DNA of 31,208 nucleotides from Pelargonium nanum (lineage: Eukaryota; Streptophyta; Magnoliopsida; Geraniales; Geraniaceae): contig JAYMTF010000720.1 of the NCBI GenBank assembly GCA_036897485.1, positions 1 to 31,208 on the forward strand, read 5' to 3'. Numbering within the stretch: position 1 is the stretch's first letter; each line of letters opens with the position of its first letter. The notes beneath the pieces are model-generated. The model saw nothing but the letters and a program-made list of their open reading frames with translations. It was not told where the DNA came from and searched no databases. Shown in pieces: positions 18,645 through 30,684 of the stretch. The position numbers were made by a program, and so were the translations under genes.

Positions 18645-21600
18645 TCAAGTAGACGAGCAAACTCTTTCGAGTGACAGCTCTCTGGTGATAAGTCTAAGCA
18701 ATACTTGGACTAGTTCTCTTACTCTTGATTCCCTGGTCGAGCAATCAGAAAATATGAAGGAATTACATAACATCTCTTGTTTGCTGTTAAGTACACATTT
18801 ACAAAAAGTCTATGCATGAATTAACGCCTATGTGCCAAGTGCATTACATTAACATGCTTATACCATAGAGTAATTGAAGCGGGTATCAGCCAACAAATAT
18901 AACCTTGTATCAATTGTGCCCAAACCTACCTCAAAACTATGTAATTTTGACTTTAGGAAAATAGATTTTTAGGATTTTTTTTACTGATTTTTGAGTTAGC
19001 GACGTACTACAAACTAGGTAGTTTTTGGTGCAGCTGATATAAGGTTAAACAGGTTGATCGATACCCATTTTACTCTAAACAATAATGCCTGTGCAATAAG
19101 TGCATGTAATTTCAAAATGTATCGATTCTAATTGATAAGGACATTGGAATTTTAACTTGTATTTAAATTATTTCGCACCTGGATACAACGAGCTCACAAA
19201 AGGAAGGGAATAGAACAAGTAGATGAGGACGCTTGTTATGGTTCTTCTCGCTTAGTCCTCTTTTCAGATGTGGATGCAAAGGAAGAACAGAGGCTGTCTC
19301 TGAATGAATAGTCAAACGTGCCAGTTGTTGAAGAACATAAATAATTTCTTCAAGCCTTGCTCTTGGCAGAGGACGCTCACCTGCAGGAGCAATTGAATGA
19401 AGGTGACGAAAAAATGAACTTCAGCTGGTAACTTTTGAAAAGACATATACAGGTTTAGAAAGAACTGACCTAAATCATTTTCATCAATCAAAAATTTATT
19501 TAATATGTATTCACATCTGGTCATGAGAACCATGACTGAAATTTTACTGACTTCGGATCTTATTGAGTCCCAATCATCTGCTTCACTGTTGAAAGCAAGA
19601 TATCTAGTTAGCATTTCAGACCTTGAAACAAAATAAATGGGAAGAGAAAAAGAAAAGCTTAAAAGAAGACAATCGGCTAAATATGTCAGAAAATACTAGT
19701 AGAATACTCTAATTGACCAGAATAACCGATAGCTGAAGGTGTGTTACTTGTCTTAGAGGCATATGTAAACAAAAGAAGAGCAATAAACTCGACAAGGTGT
19801 GTTACTTGCCTTAGTAGTTGCTGCAAATAAATTTCCCATGTAAACCAATCCATAAATAATAATGCAATAGAAAGACCTCAATAGCATTGGACATTACCAG
19901 CTCAAGGAAAATAACTTCTGTAAGCAAGTCAATGAAAATCGGCTACAGTGAGAAGGCATAAGCTCCACAGTTTCAACAGGCAAAGAGCAGGTACGTGATG
20001 CACAACGGTCCAAGGTGGAAACTAGTCGTTGTATAATCTGTGAAAAATCAGCAGTATTATCAGGAGAAACGTGAAAGAGAAATCACTACTCTGATACCAC
20101 ATAGACGTGTGAAAATCTTTGTAGTTTTGTTCTTTTCCTTTCTATTTCATCTAAAGCATAGTTAGACATTGATGAATATGAGCTGAGCTCCAAACAAGGC
20201 CCTTTTCTTCAGCTATACTAAATAATCAAACCTAGTTCTCTTACTGGTATATACATTTTTATGAAACATACAAGCTAGAAGATTATATGATCCATGGCAT
20301 AATGAGTCCAATAAACCAGGACCCGCACTATCATTAAGTGATAAGCATACTAGCGTCATTGCGTTAGTTGAGGATTAATGTGGAAGACTGTTCAAGGTGT
20401 CGTTCATACTCACAACTGCATTGATCAGTCAATAATCTTATAAAGTTGCAAATGCTAGGAAATGGAACTGCTGAGAAAATTACATTAGTTGGTGCATCTA
20501 TTGGAGACTTAAGAACCCTGTCTCCCAGACTGTTTAAGATGCTCATCTCAAGAGATTCATCAGCCTTAAGTGTCACTGCCGAGAGAGAACTAGACGGAAG
20601 TGCGCGACCACAGTAACCCACAAGGAATATTTCATAAACATCTGCAATTTCTTTCCAAATGCGTATTTTTGCAGGCTTATTAGTACTTGAATGTGGTCCA
20701 CAGTTCATGGTTAAGTTGCAGATATCATCAACTAGTATGCGGTTGAAACCTTCGATGGCCAATCTCCAAAGTGCACTATCTGGACAGTCTCTTCTTGTTG
20801 TCATACACCTAAACGTGAAGCTCGACATTGTTACTTAAAAATGTAAGTAGTGTCAAATTTCAGTATGAATAGAGTACATATGATAGAATATGAGATGGAT
20901 ACTCAGCTTTTATCTATGTTACCAAAATCTAAATATGCATATAGATTACATAAGCATGATTCAATGGTCATCAACAAGGAAGGTATACAGTTTGTCTTTT
21001 CATGGCACACATGAAATGTCCTATAGGAAAGAAAAGGACATGAAAGAAAATCACTGGACATGACACAAAAAAGTATGAATAACACAGTAACTAATGTCTA
21101 TTTCATCTATGAATTTCCTGGGGCCATAGTTTGTGAGGAAGAATCCAGTAATGAGTAAACAATGGCTACAATTAAATCATAAATAATATAGAGCAGTTTT
21201 ATTTCCAGAGCAATCTTCTTTAAAAGTTGTGTAAGCATAATCGATTGAGCTGATTGGCTAGCACAGTTTTAGGGATTTTATTTAGATTGAGCTGATTTCA
21301 GTATCTTTGATTGATCTTGATTTGCTCTATTTGTACTATAAATTGAGTTTCACCCATAGTGAATAATATGAATCCTTTTCTCTCAAACTTCAAATTGAAA
21401 ACATGCCTAAAACATGGGATTTCAAATGACAAATCTTACCTTGTCATTTACAATTCCATGGCTTCCCCATACATTTTATTTGTATTTGAATTTGAAATAC
21501 AACATTTCTTTTTTTTTATCGGCTAAGATATATATATATATAATATAAAGCTAGAGTTCCCAAGAAGGAAACAAGAACCAAAGAAGTACAACCAAACCAA

Positions 21601-24600
21601 ACCCAGTTACAGCAGTGTGAGCCTAGCTATTGAAATGAAAAAAACTGTGGAAAACATCAAAACATGAAAGCGACCACTGGGGGATTGGTCTACAACAATT
21701 CAAATTCCAAATTTCAAATCACATCCAAGAATCAAAACAAATCCTTAAGATACTTAGAAGTCATCATAAGATAGTTTCAGCATCAGATCACTACATACCT
21801 TTCAAGGCTTTGTATAATTTCAGGGTAGATACTGTACTTTTCTACAGCTGGAGCCTGCAGACAAAGTTCTACCAGAACAGGAATAAGCTTTTCTGCAAGC
21901 GCATTATTCTGGATGGTTACCGCTACAGTTTGAGTTGTTCCAGTAATTTCGGGAGATGGAGCTTCTACTGTTCTTGGGGATAGAGGAGAAGTACCATTAA
22001 CTGAATCATATTTTGCTTTTCTATCAGGACCTGAGAAAAAAAAATCAAAGTTTTGATATGTTCAGGTACAATACAATCAAAACCTAGGTCATTACACTGA
22101 CAAATCTGTGAAGATTCAACTCTAAGTTTAGGAAAAATGCTAGTGAAATTAGGAAATATATTGTATTAAGTAAAGTTAAGTTTAATTTCCTAGTCTAGTT
22201 TATTTCTTATTTCCAATCTAAATCTCCTATATAAAGGTGTCCCTTGTAGTTGTTAACACAAGTAATTCACATCAATAAAATAAATTTAATAAAATCCATA
22301 CCTGAAGAATGGTTGCTTGTACTTGTTGGCTCAATTCCATTTTCCTCACTATGTGAAGGAGAAGATGGTACTGGCAGATATAGCAAAAGCTCCCGAAGGA
22401 GAAAGGGCCACATTGAAGAAAGATGTTCACTTGGACGTAAAAGCGGTATAGTTTCCAGTACAGCACGCAGTACATGTGGAACATGTCCCTAGAGAGAGAA
22501 AAATCAATAGATGGGAAAAATTTCAAAATAAAGACAACCAACAATTAAGAGGTCATATGAAAGTTATTATTATATGTCCAGGTCGACAAAGTTATAGAAT
22601 TGTTCGGAAGGGAGAAAACCAGCAGCTATGGCAACACCCAGAACAAATCTGGAAGACTTCTCAACCCCATCACATATTTTGAACAGACTAGTAATTCATA
22701 GATCTCCGAAACGAATCTCCTTTGTCCATATGGAGGATCTTGAAAAACTCTATTTCAGTTTCTCTTGGTCTGAGCCTCTGGGGCATGACATCCCTGTATT
22801 ATGTGTCTGCATGCCAGTATTGACATGCAGATTTTTTGTGTTTTTTTTAGGCAATACCAATAGGACCTGAAGGGAGGCTTGAACCTACAAGTATGTGAAT
22901 TACCAGATTTGAACAAAAACAGACTGAATGGTTGCTTACAACTAATCAACCAATGTGCTTCGTTATCAGTCACTTACAGGCTACAGCCACAATCCATATA
23001 TTGTTTTTGAAAGCGAACATTCTCAACTCTTTTACTCCCAGAGACCACAATTTATTTTTATTTTTTTCTAATTGTTAGGGAAGACGGTAAGGTGGTTTAT
23101 TAAACATTTCACTCTCCCATTCATGTTAACTTATTTTCTATGTTTAGGCAAAATGCATGACACTGAAGTTGGCAGTATTCAGATTTGGAATAAAATAGCA
23201 ATGATATTGAGCGAGCAGGTATATCCACTTACAAATTCAGTGTCAACATTGTCATCAATTATTGTTACTTGTGAAACTGTACAGATAATGATTTGTAGCA
23301 ATTGTGTGTACAAGCGATCATCAAACATCTTTTGTGCATGAACATACAGTTCACCTGTCAAAAGTTGAGATCAATGAAAACATAAGCATGACAAGAAAAA
23401 AAATCCTTCAGGAAAACATAACTACTTAAATAAAGAAGATAATATGACAACTCTGCATCATATAATTCATAACTCAAACCACTCTTTCATAATTTTCATG
23501 CATGAGCACTCTGTATATATGAATGGTGTTACAGCAATAAATCATATAATTCTTTCCGCAAGGTACATTACCTAGACCATGTATAATCTCCTGTTTCACC
23601 TTAATAGCTGCATTACTTGTGTCATTTGGTGACTGCTGAAGAACAAACTCATAGACACCAAGCACCGAGTTAAGGTAAGGCACTGGCAAGTTCCCCTGAT
23701 TCAAAGAATAACTTTAGTGCCTAAACGATGTCACTTAATCAGTGCTACTTTCTTATACATGTCATGTTTTGAATAAGAGTCACCCAATAAATAAACATGT
23801 TTATTTCTTAATAAAATAGCACCACCAGCTCGCATGATTAAATGATTACCTTTGGAGAATGAGATAGAACAGTCGTCTGTAAGCAATTTATTGCCGCAAG
23901 GGTGACCTCTTTACTACCATTTAGCATGCTATTCTTTAACAAAAGAATCAATGATTCCCATCCTGTTAAGATAAACATTATCTAAGGACATTTGTTGGCA
24001 TTCAAAAACATAACATGTCAGATATATCAAACTCAAATTAAGGACTTACCTGACCAGAAATTCCTTAAGCTTTTCAGAAAAGGAAAGAAAGCACGTAGTA
24101 GGCGCGCTATACCTCCAAGGACTAGTACAAGTGTCTCATCCCACTGTTTCTGAGCAGTATTTCGACTGCAATTCATTTGACATGGGAGATTGTTTAACTG
24201 GCAAATAAAATATGTTCGGCATCAAGGAAACTACATTTTATATACCTATGATGTATGAGCATATGAACAGCTTTTCCTCCTCGAGTACCCAGTTCTTTCC
24301 CTTGCCATTCATCTTTTGATGAAGTTGCAGCCTACAAGCCAAAGACTCAACCCAGCAACCAAGCAAGAAAAGAGTTGTTATATTCGATTTACAACCATAC
24401 TTACCATATGAGAAGCCCGATTTAGTGTAGGGAAAACATAGTTCCAAAGGCAATCCTCCCACATACTTATTGAAAGTTTTTGCCCATGACTTCCAAGAGT
24501 CTGAAATAAGGTCCTCACAGCGGAATTCCTAACCTGGAAGATAAATTACTTTAAGCCGACAAAGGAAAAGTATAATTTTCATAATTAATTACTAATACTT

Positions 24601-27600
24601 GCATGAGAAAAAAAAAGAAAAGAAAAAAGAGAGCCAATTCTATGAAATTGTGAGAGCTATAATACTTTCCAACATGGAAAGGAATCAAGAAAAGAGCACT
24701 AAAATAACATAATTCTACAAGTGATGATGCCGACATGAAAGCAAGGTTCCACGTATCAATTTCACATTCAGGGGCAGGGTTATAAGTTATAACTTCTGCA
24801 ATTATAGCAGAAAAGAATGCTTGTGCTGAAATATTAGTTGAGTTAATGATCGCTGAGATTGTGTTAGTTTGTGTTGCCTTCTATATTTTATTGTTACTGT
24901 TCGTAATCCCTGAACAGCACCTAAAACACTGATCCAAGAATCCCCTAGCCCTAGCCCACCACCACTTCCCCACTGCAGGCAGATTTTTCAAATTGTCCCG
25001 AATCCAATGCCCCCTAGTTTTCTTTTGGATTCTTTAATTTGTTGATGAGATTAAAACTTAAATAATGCAATATAATTAAAGAGGGGAAAAACAAAAAAAA
25101 ATGAAGGAAAAGAAAATGAACAAAGTCAAAGTCATGCAATTATACCTCTGGCCTTTCATCAGCTCCAAGCTTTTGAAGCAATGAGAAAACAGAAAATAGC
25201 AACTTGTCGCAATCAACTATATTTATCAAGGGAACATGATCTGTAACTGTACTAGTAGAGTTAGTAGTCAGTTTTTCCATCTTTTCACCATCCATTCGCT
25301 TTGGAGGAGAATCCATATTTCCTGTATGTCCAACAACAGCCAAATGCAAACTTATCAATAGAGGTTCACCACAGATAATTCACAAACTAAAAATTACATA
25401 ATGGCAAATACCTGTTCCCTTTTCCTCAGATGTCCCATGGCGAAGCCCCTTAGCAATGAAATCAGTTGTTGTCCACAAAAGCCCTAAAGCTGTTAAGCTT
25501 ATATTAAGCTCAGTCTTCTGAGCACTGTAAGCTCCAGTAACATCTATGCATCTGCAAATGCAGATGAACACTATAATTAACTTTATTGGTGTAAAACATA
25601 TAATAGAGAAATACAATCATAGTTGAGTATGTTGTAAAGACCAAAAGTTGCTACTAGTCATTGAGGAAGAATAACTTGGGTAAAATCTCAAAATGCCATA
25701 TGAATACTATAGTTCATAATTGATATAATCACAGAATTGTAAGGATGTTCCCACTTTTGAACTTTCAATAGTTTTTTTTCGGCAAAATAAGCTCTGGACC
25801 TGCAAGAGTGTCACCATAGTACAAGACCTACACAACCGCTTTACCACTCAGTGGAGAGGAAACCAAAAATCAAACCCTCCGCTCTAAGAAACATAGAGAT
25901 ATACCATGCCCGGAAACATAACAAATCCAAAACAAGGACGTGGCTTTTTCATAATATTTTCGAGCTATCCACTCTTAAGAAATTTATACCCCAATAGTTG
26001 ATACAAGTATAACCTCAGAATTCCAAGGATAAGTTCTATTGCCTATTATATCATACTTTTGTTATAGTTTTGCTGAAAAGTGCTATAGTATTTGAATCCA
26101 CCATTTAGTTGTTCAAGCCCTCTCCTTTTTCAAAGGTTATCTTTATGGCTTCAGATTAAGGTGAGATAAACAAACAGCCATTTCCATCATGTCAAACATT
26201 TTACAATCGTGCAAAGCTACAGATTCATTCGAGTGTCAATAATTGAGAAAGAATACATCTGTACAGCACCATATGTCTAATCTTCTTTACCAATAATGTA
26301 AATAAAGAAAATGTAACACAAGTTCCAAGGAGATAAATTAACTACTTAAAAGTTATCAAATATGAAGATTTTGGGGACGTACACATGAAGGCACTCTGAA
26401 GGAATATAAGAAAGTCCATCATTCATGATAATGCGTAGACTCTACAAGCAAAGATACAAGTCAGATATGAATAACATATATTAAATTACAACTTTTAGGC
26501 CAATACTATATTACTATCACATATAACAGGCCATATATTACCATAGCTCCAGAATAACAATTATACCAAGAGTGACATTCATTGTCAATGCGACAAGATC
26601 TATTATTGCAGATCTAAATTTGAATGACAAATCAATTATGTTTGATCAAAGGATTTGAAAGACAAAACTTAACAAAAAAATTTATGAGTATCATTACTTG
26701 TCAATACGACAGACTCAGATACAATCATTACTAAAAGTGTAGGCTATGTTGCTAAAAATAATAACTATTATGTTTCATTAAAAGGGTTGGAAAAGATCAG
26801 TTAAAAATATTAAATCTTCCATGAAAAATTGAAAACATAAGGATAACAGAAAGAAACATGTTCATTGTCACTTTCTCTAAAATATTTTTCCCAAATTAAC
26901 TGTCCACTTTCTTATTTAGGAAGTTAGTTATGAATGAATTACCAACAATAGACCTAAGATAAGTTAGTTAGAATACTTTCAGTTTGTTACAAGGGCTTAC
27001 AACATACTCCCTCCGTCTCCAAATAAGCCGCGGACTTTTTTAAGCAAAAGATAAATGACGCACTGCAATCAATATATGTATTCACAACTCTCAACTCTGC
27101 ATATTGATTATGCATTTGTATATGGGTGCATAACAAAAAGAAACTGCAAGATACATGTTCCCCTATCACATAACGGTTGGAACTGTTTTTTTTTTTTTTA
27201 CCTGAAAACCGAGAGTCACTAGATCCTTTTCCGATGCGTCAGCCACAGACCTGAAACACGTAATTTAGACAAGACAAAGCACTGAGCTAAAAAGAAAATT
27301 CACGTGGAGTAAAAAATCACAAACAATCAAGTATAACACAAACCTCAACAATTCAAGAATATCTCCCCAGCTGTAGTGCAACTTTTCTCCATGCCTCTGA
27401 TAGATATTTGAAACAAAACATTGTAAGCAGAGGCTGACATTATTACAAATTAATCAGTCTTTATTTGTGGAGAATTACCTCCAAAACATGCAGAAGAATT
27501 TTCAAGGATCCAGCATGGACATCAATACTTGGATTCGAAAAATAGAGGACCCTTAGTGGAGATAAGACAGCACATTCAAGTGATCTCAACTCTTTATTCA

Positions 27601-29944
27601 CGTTTTCCATCTAGAGAGAGAGTGAGAGAGAGTTAATGAAAAGCCTTGTGGATCCTTACTTCCAACAGACTATTGGGATCTTAACCAACAAGAGGGAATA
27701 TTCCTTACTTTCTGAGTTGCACCTTGCGGTCTGGATGTTAGATGGTCCCCAAACTGATCAGAACCCAAGACAGCACATATTGATTGATCTAACGCATCAA
27801 GTGCCATGTTTCTCACATGCTGATTAGGGTTAACAGCAAGCTGCAAGATATTAGTCAAGTCAAGAAGGATGTTGGTAAGATGATAGGATGAACTATAAGA
27901 GAAAACTATCAGATCACCTCAAGAAAGTGGGCAACAACTTCATCCCACAATGGTTCCACCCCTGAGATAGACAGGGAAATACAGAATAAAGTAAAAGACT
28001 ATCCAAACTATAAATAAATAATAAAAAAATACATTATTCAGGCATCCTAACAACTTATACATCCAAAAAGTTGCAACAATCACCAAGATTAGTCTTAAAA
28101 GATTGATCTCAGGGCCAAATGAAAAAATTCCAGTGCAACAGTAAATCTAAATAAAAGCATGTAAGTTTGACTGCGGCCACCACATATCAATTCCAAATAT
28201 ATACTTGACTATAGCAAAGTCATGCTAAGTTGGCCAATACCATTCAGAAAATACCATGGACAAAACACAACATGCAAGTATAGAAATAAAGGTTGACAAG
28301 GATCACTAAAATACATAGTGTCATCTACTTTATAATTAGGGGAATTATTAGAAATGCAACTGCTATGTATATTTGACTCACTGATGACATGTATGCGGTC
28401 TATTAGAAGAAAGCATGTATGGTTACATTGATTCAAAAGTATACACCAAATAAAATTAAACATGCATAAGAAATTACAAACAGTACATGTAAATGTTAAG
28501 AAAAGAGAGAGTAAAGAACTTCAGGAAAATCATCCGGTTTACATACTGTGCAGATTGTTGATTAGGATAGATATCATCATCTCAACAAAATAGCCGATGC
28601 TTCCAACTTTTTGATTAGATGACGATCCAAAAACACTTGAAGTTGCAGCAATACATTCATAAGACAATTGTCGTAGAGCAGAAAGAAGTGATTTAACAGC
28701 AGATAAGTGCATCAATGCTGAGCTCTCAAACAGCTATATATACAAAGACACCATGTTAGAACAGGTATCTCATGATAAAGAGCACATATAGTGGCAGAAT
28801 AAATATATTTTCAATGATCAGAAAAATTGAAATGAAAATGATATGCCAAATTCATTAATCCAGAAATATTAATGACAACTGAAAACTGGCAATGCAAAAG
28901 AAATTTCAGATGTTGCTCTAATTTTAAATTTCAACTTGAAGAATTTTCAAAACTAAAATCAAAATTAGTTTTCACGGATGAAGACGATTTAATTTAACTA
29001 TGCCATCTAAGGGAGACCAAGTTGCGCATACCTGAGAATTCAATGAAGAGAGAATATCAAAGTCACTATGCTGGCCAGATAATTCTCTTGTAAGATTTGG
29101 GACAGATGTGGAGACCTCCTACAGAAACAAAAATAAAATAATAACTTAAGAGAAGCTATCACAGAGCCTTTGAATTAAGACCTCTTCGATGAGAATAAAA
29201 TGACTGGAGATTTAAATTCAGATTTACTAAAGCATCCATAGCAGTATCTACTTCAGTAAAATTCATCAGTGTGTAACATTCAGCATAGTAAATAGCTGGT
29301 TTGCATTACTACGTCTACAGTTTGAATACTGTACATGCTAGTGTAAGAACTCATATTGTAAGAACATATTTTAAGCAACATTGAAGATATATGGTCAAAT
29401 GCCAACACATGATTTTTGGAATTAATTCACAAGAAAGACAAAAATATGCAAGTATAATTAATTTTCTACTCCAGGCTGTAGGACAGCAAATATGTTCTTC
29501 AAACTTACCTGGGTGGTAGCATGTGGTGAATGGATAGCACGGTCCAGAGATGCTAGAGTTTCCAAAACCTAAATTTGTTTTCCAGAAATAGTTATAAGGA
29601 ATGAACTTAGATCTATTTCTTTACGAATATGGGAGGTACAGTGACATACCAGAACCCAGGATGGGCCGAGCACATTATGTAATCGATGGGCAACATTAAA
29701 GAGAGTCCTTAAGGCCTGAGTTTAAGAACAGATGTAATTGAATATAAATAGTTAGATAAATCTAATTTTAAATAAAACCATTCAGTAAACAGGAGTACAG
29801 ATTATGGAATAATTTCAACAACAAAAAAAGCACATTGACAGAGCCTAACCAAATACCTGGACATTCTTGGGAGTAAGAACAATGTTGTCCCTCTGATCCA
29901 AAAATAATTCTGAACGTTTTGAGACAGGTGACTGTAAAGAGCTG
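18645..29944 (-). CDS. MON2: MON2 homologue (C-terminal two thirds; 5' end outside window)
   Basis: Twenty-six minus-strand exons join in one frame: 29944-29857, 29715-29650, 29568-29509, 29118-29032, 28733-28547, 27961-27918, 27840-27709, 27610-27479, 27396-27344, 27250-27202, 26441-26383, 25551-25412, 25321-25146, 24533-24405, 24331-24246, 24165-24050, 23962-23850, 23695-23572, 23354-23233, 22488-22302, 22030-21799, 20808-20484, 20037-19898, 19585-19470, 19380-19179, 18732-18645. They give 1,083 codons plus stop, of roughly 1,600 in the family. Recognisable MON2 stretches include NIVLTPKNVQALRTLFNVAH, LGLLWTTTDFIAKGL, VRNSAVRTLFQTLGSHGQKL and RPHLLVLFPSFCELV. MON2 is a helical-repeat protein related to large Arf-GEFs but without a Sec7 catalytic domain; with Dopey it acts in endosome-to-trans-Golgi traffic. 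The window covers the later HEAT-like and Mon2_C parts. The N-terminal DCB/HUS region lies beyond the right edge. No premature stops or frameshifts were seen. Confidence 0.92.
19736..19814. repeat. 21-bp direct repeat in a MON2 intron
   Basis: AAGGTGTGTTACTTGTCTTAG (19736-19756, one T/C difference) recurs at 19794-19814 about 58 bp later, within the intron 19586-19897. Confidence 0.8.
21236..21400 (+). repeat. Possible LTR-like retroelement fragment in a MON2 intron
   Basis: Sequence around TACTATAAATTGAG (near 21336), followed by AGTGAATAATATGAATCC and TTTCTCTC, resembles the TATA, cap and R-U5 layout of plant retrotransposon LTRs. No defined TG...CA ends or target duplication were found, so this is a weak call. 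Confidence 0.3.
21505..21660 (-). repeat. Possible LINE 3'-end fragment in a MON2 intron
   Basis: On the minus strand the segment reads TTCTTGGGAACTCTAGC, then an (AT)n tract (21526-21545 on plus), then CTTAGCCGATAAAAAAAAAG. This layout is similar to 3' ends of plant L1-type LINEs. No clear target-site duplication was found. Confidence 0.4.
22130..22290 (+). repeat. Possible LTR fragment in a MON2 intron
   Basis: TCCTATATAAAGGTGTCCC (near 22227) followed ~25 bp later by AACACAAGTAATTCACATCA and AATAAAATA resembles the promoter-to-polyadenylation layout of Copia-type LTRs. It lies in the intron 22031-22301, plus orientation, opposite to MON2. Ends not resolved. Confidence 0.4.
27005..27040. 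mobile_element. Stowaway-type MITE terminus (one end only)
   Basis: TA followed by CTCCCTCCGTCTCCAAATAAG matches the well-known Stowaway terminal motif (TA target, CTCCCTCCGT). I found no matching inverted end (GGACGGAGGGAG) within several hundred bases, so this is probably a truncated remnant. It lies in the MON2 intron 26442-27201. Confidence 0.6.
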
Positions 29945-30025
29945 CTGCAATCTCAATTATAACCAGATATCACCATTGTCAGATCTAGAAGCAGAAACAG
30001 AGAAAACTCCCACACATCCGGGAAG

Positions 30026-30050
30026 AAGAGAGAGAGAGAGAGAGAGAGAC
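30026..30050. repeat. (GA)n microsatellite
   Basis: About eleven uninterrupted AG/GA dinucleotides in the MON2 intron. Confidence 0.95.
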
Positions 30051-30154
30051 CTAAGAAAGAAACATTCACATTTTATACATCACATTGCCCTTTTGGTGAG
30101 CTGGATGGTGGGTCTTAACCAAGGGGCTCTTCTCCAACTATACCCCTACACTAA

Positions 30155-30375
30155 ATTCCAGGACCATGGAGTCTTCTTAGTTCTTAATGATCTAATGGTT
30201 TGTGTTAAAATTGACTCTAATCTAAAAGTTTAAGCTTATAGGTGCAAGGTCCAACTAGTATATCAAATGATGACGGACTTCATATTCTTTCAATATTCAA
30301 CGTTGGATACATTAACACTCCCCTCACGTGCATGCCAGATAACACAACGGACCCTACACGTGGATCAAGAAGGGA
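30155..30375. repeat. Dispersed-repeat-like sequence in the MON2 intron
   Basis: The succession AATGATCTAATGG, TTAAAATTGACTCTAA, AAGCTTATAGGTGCAAGG, CCAACTAGTATATCAAAT and AACACTCCCCTCACGTGCA is reminiscent of a repeat I associate with many dicot genomes. The class cannot be assigned by eye and the ends are arbitrary. Confidence 0.4.
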
Positions 30376-30590
30376 GGGCAATAAAGACAAGTCACTAGCC
30401 CCAAACCAAACCAGCTCTTTCAATGAGGGATACATTAACAATTTTACTCTTTCCATTTTTTCTTTTGCTTTCCCCCTTCACCTTCCCTTCATAATATATA
30501 TACATGTATAAATAGAATTTTTATGTGGTAAAAGAATACAATTCAAAATTAAAGTCTTATAACCGGTATATGTTGTTTTTTTAATAAATT

Positions 30591-30684
30591 AGCCGAGCTC
30601 AAGAAAAGTAAATTATTCAAGCTTAAGCTTGAACAAGGTCATTAGAAGCTTGAGCTCGGCTCGACTCGACTCGTTAACACCTCT
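30591..30684. repeat. Foldback/MITE remnant with inverted repeats
   Basis: AGCCGAGCTCAAG (30591-30603) and CTTGAGCTCGGCT (30649-30661) are perfect 13-bp inverted repeats. Between them lies an 18-bp perfect palindrome TTCAAGCTTAAGCTTGAA (30616-30633). The right end continues CGACTCGACTCGTTAACACC, a terminal motif commonly seen in dicot MITE/hAT-like repeats. Confidence 0.7.

Noticed and set aside
20364..20483. Open-frame continuation of the MON2 exon past 20484
   Set aside because: The frame stays open, but the donor AAT|GTAATT at 20484 joins in phase 0 to the exon at 20037 and restores the family sequence. Later donors break the phase.
22830..22900. GGTTCAAGCC B-box-like motif on the minus strand with a nearby A run
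   Set aside because: A single motif without an A-box or flanking repeats is insufficient to call a SINE or tRNA.
25755..25920. Possible SINE with T run and tRNA-like boxes in a MON2 intron
   Set aside because: ACTGAGTGGTAAAGCGG on the minus strand is suggestive and an A tail is present, but no target-site duplication and no clear B-box were found.
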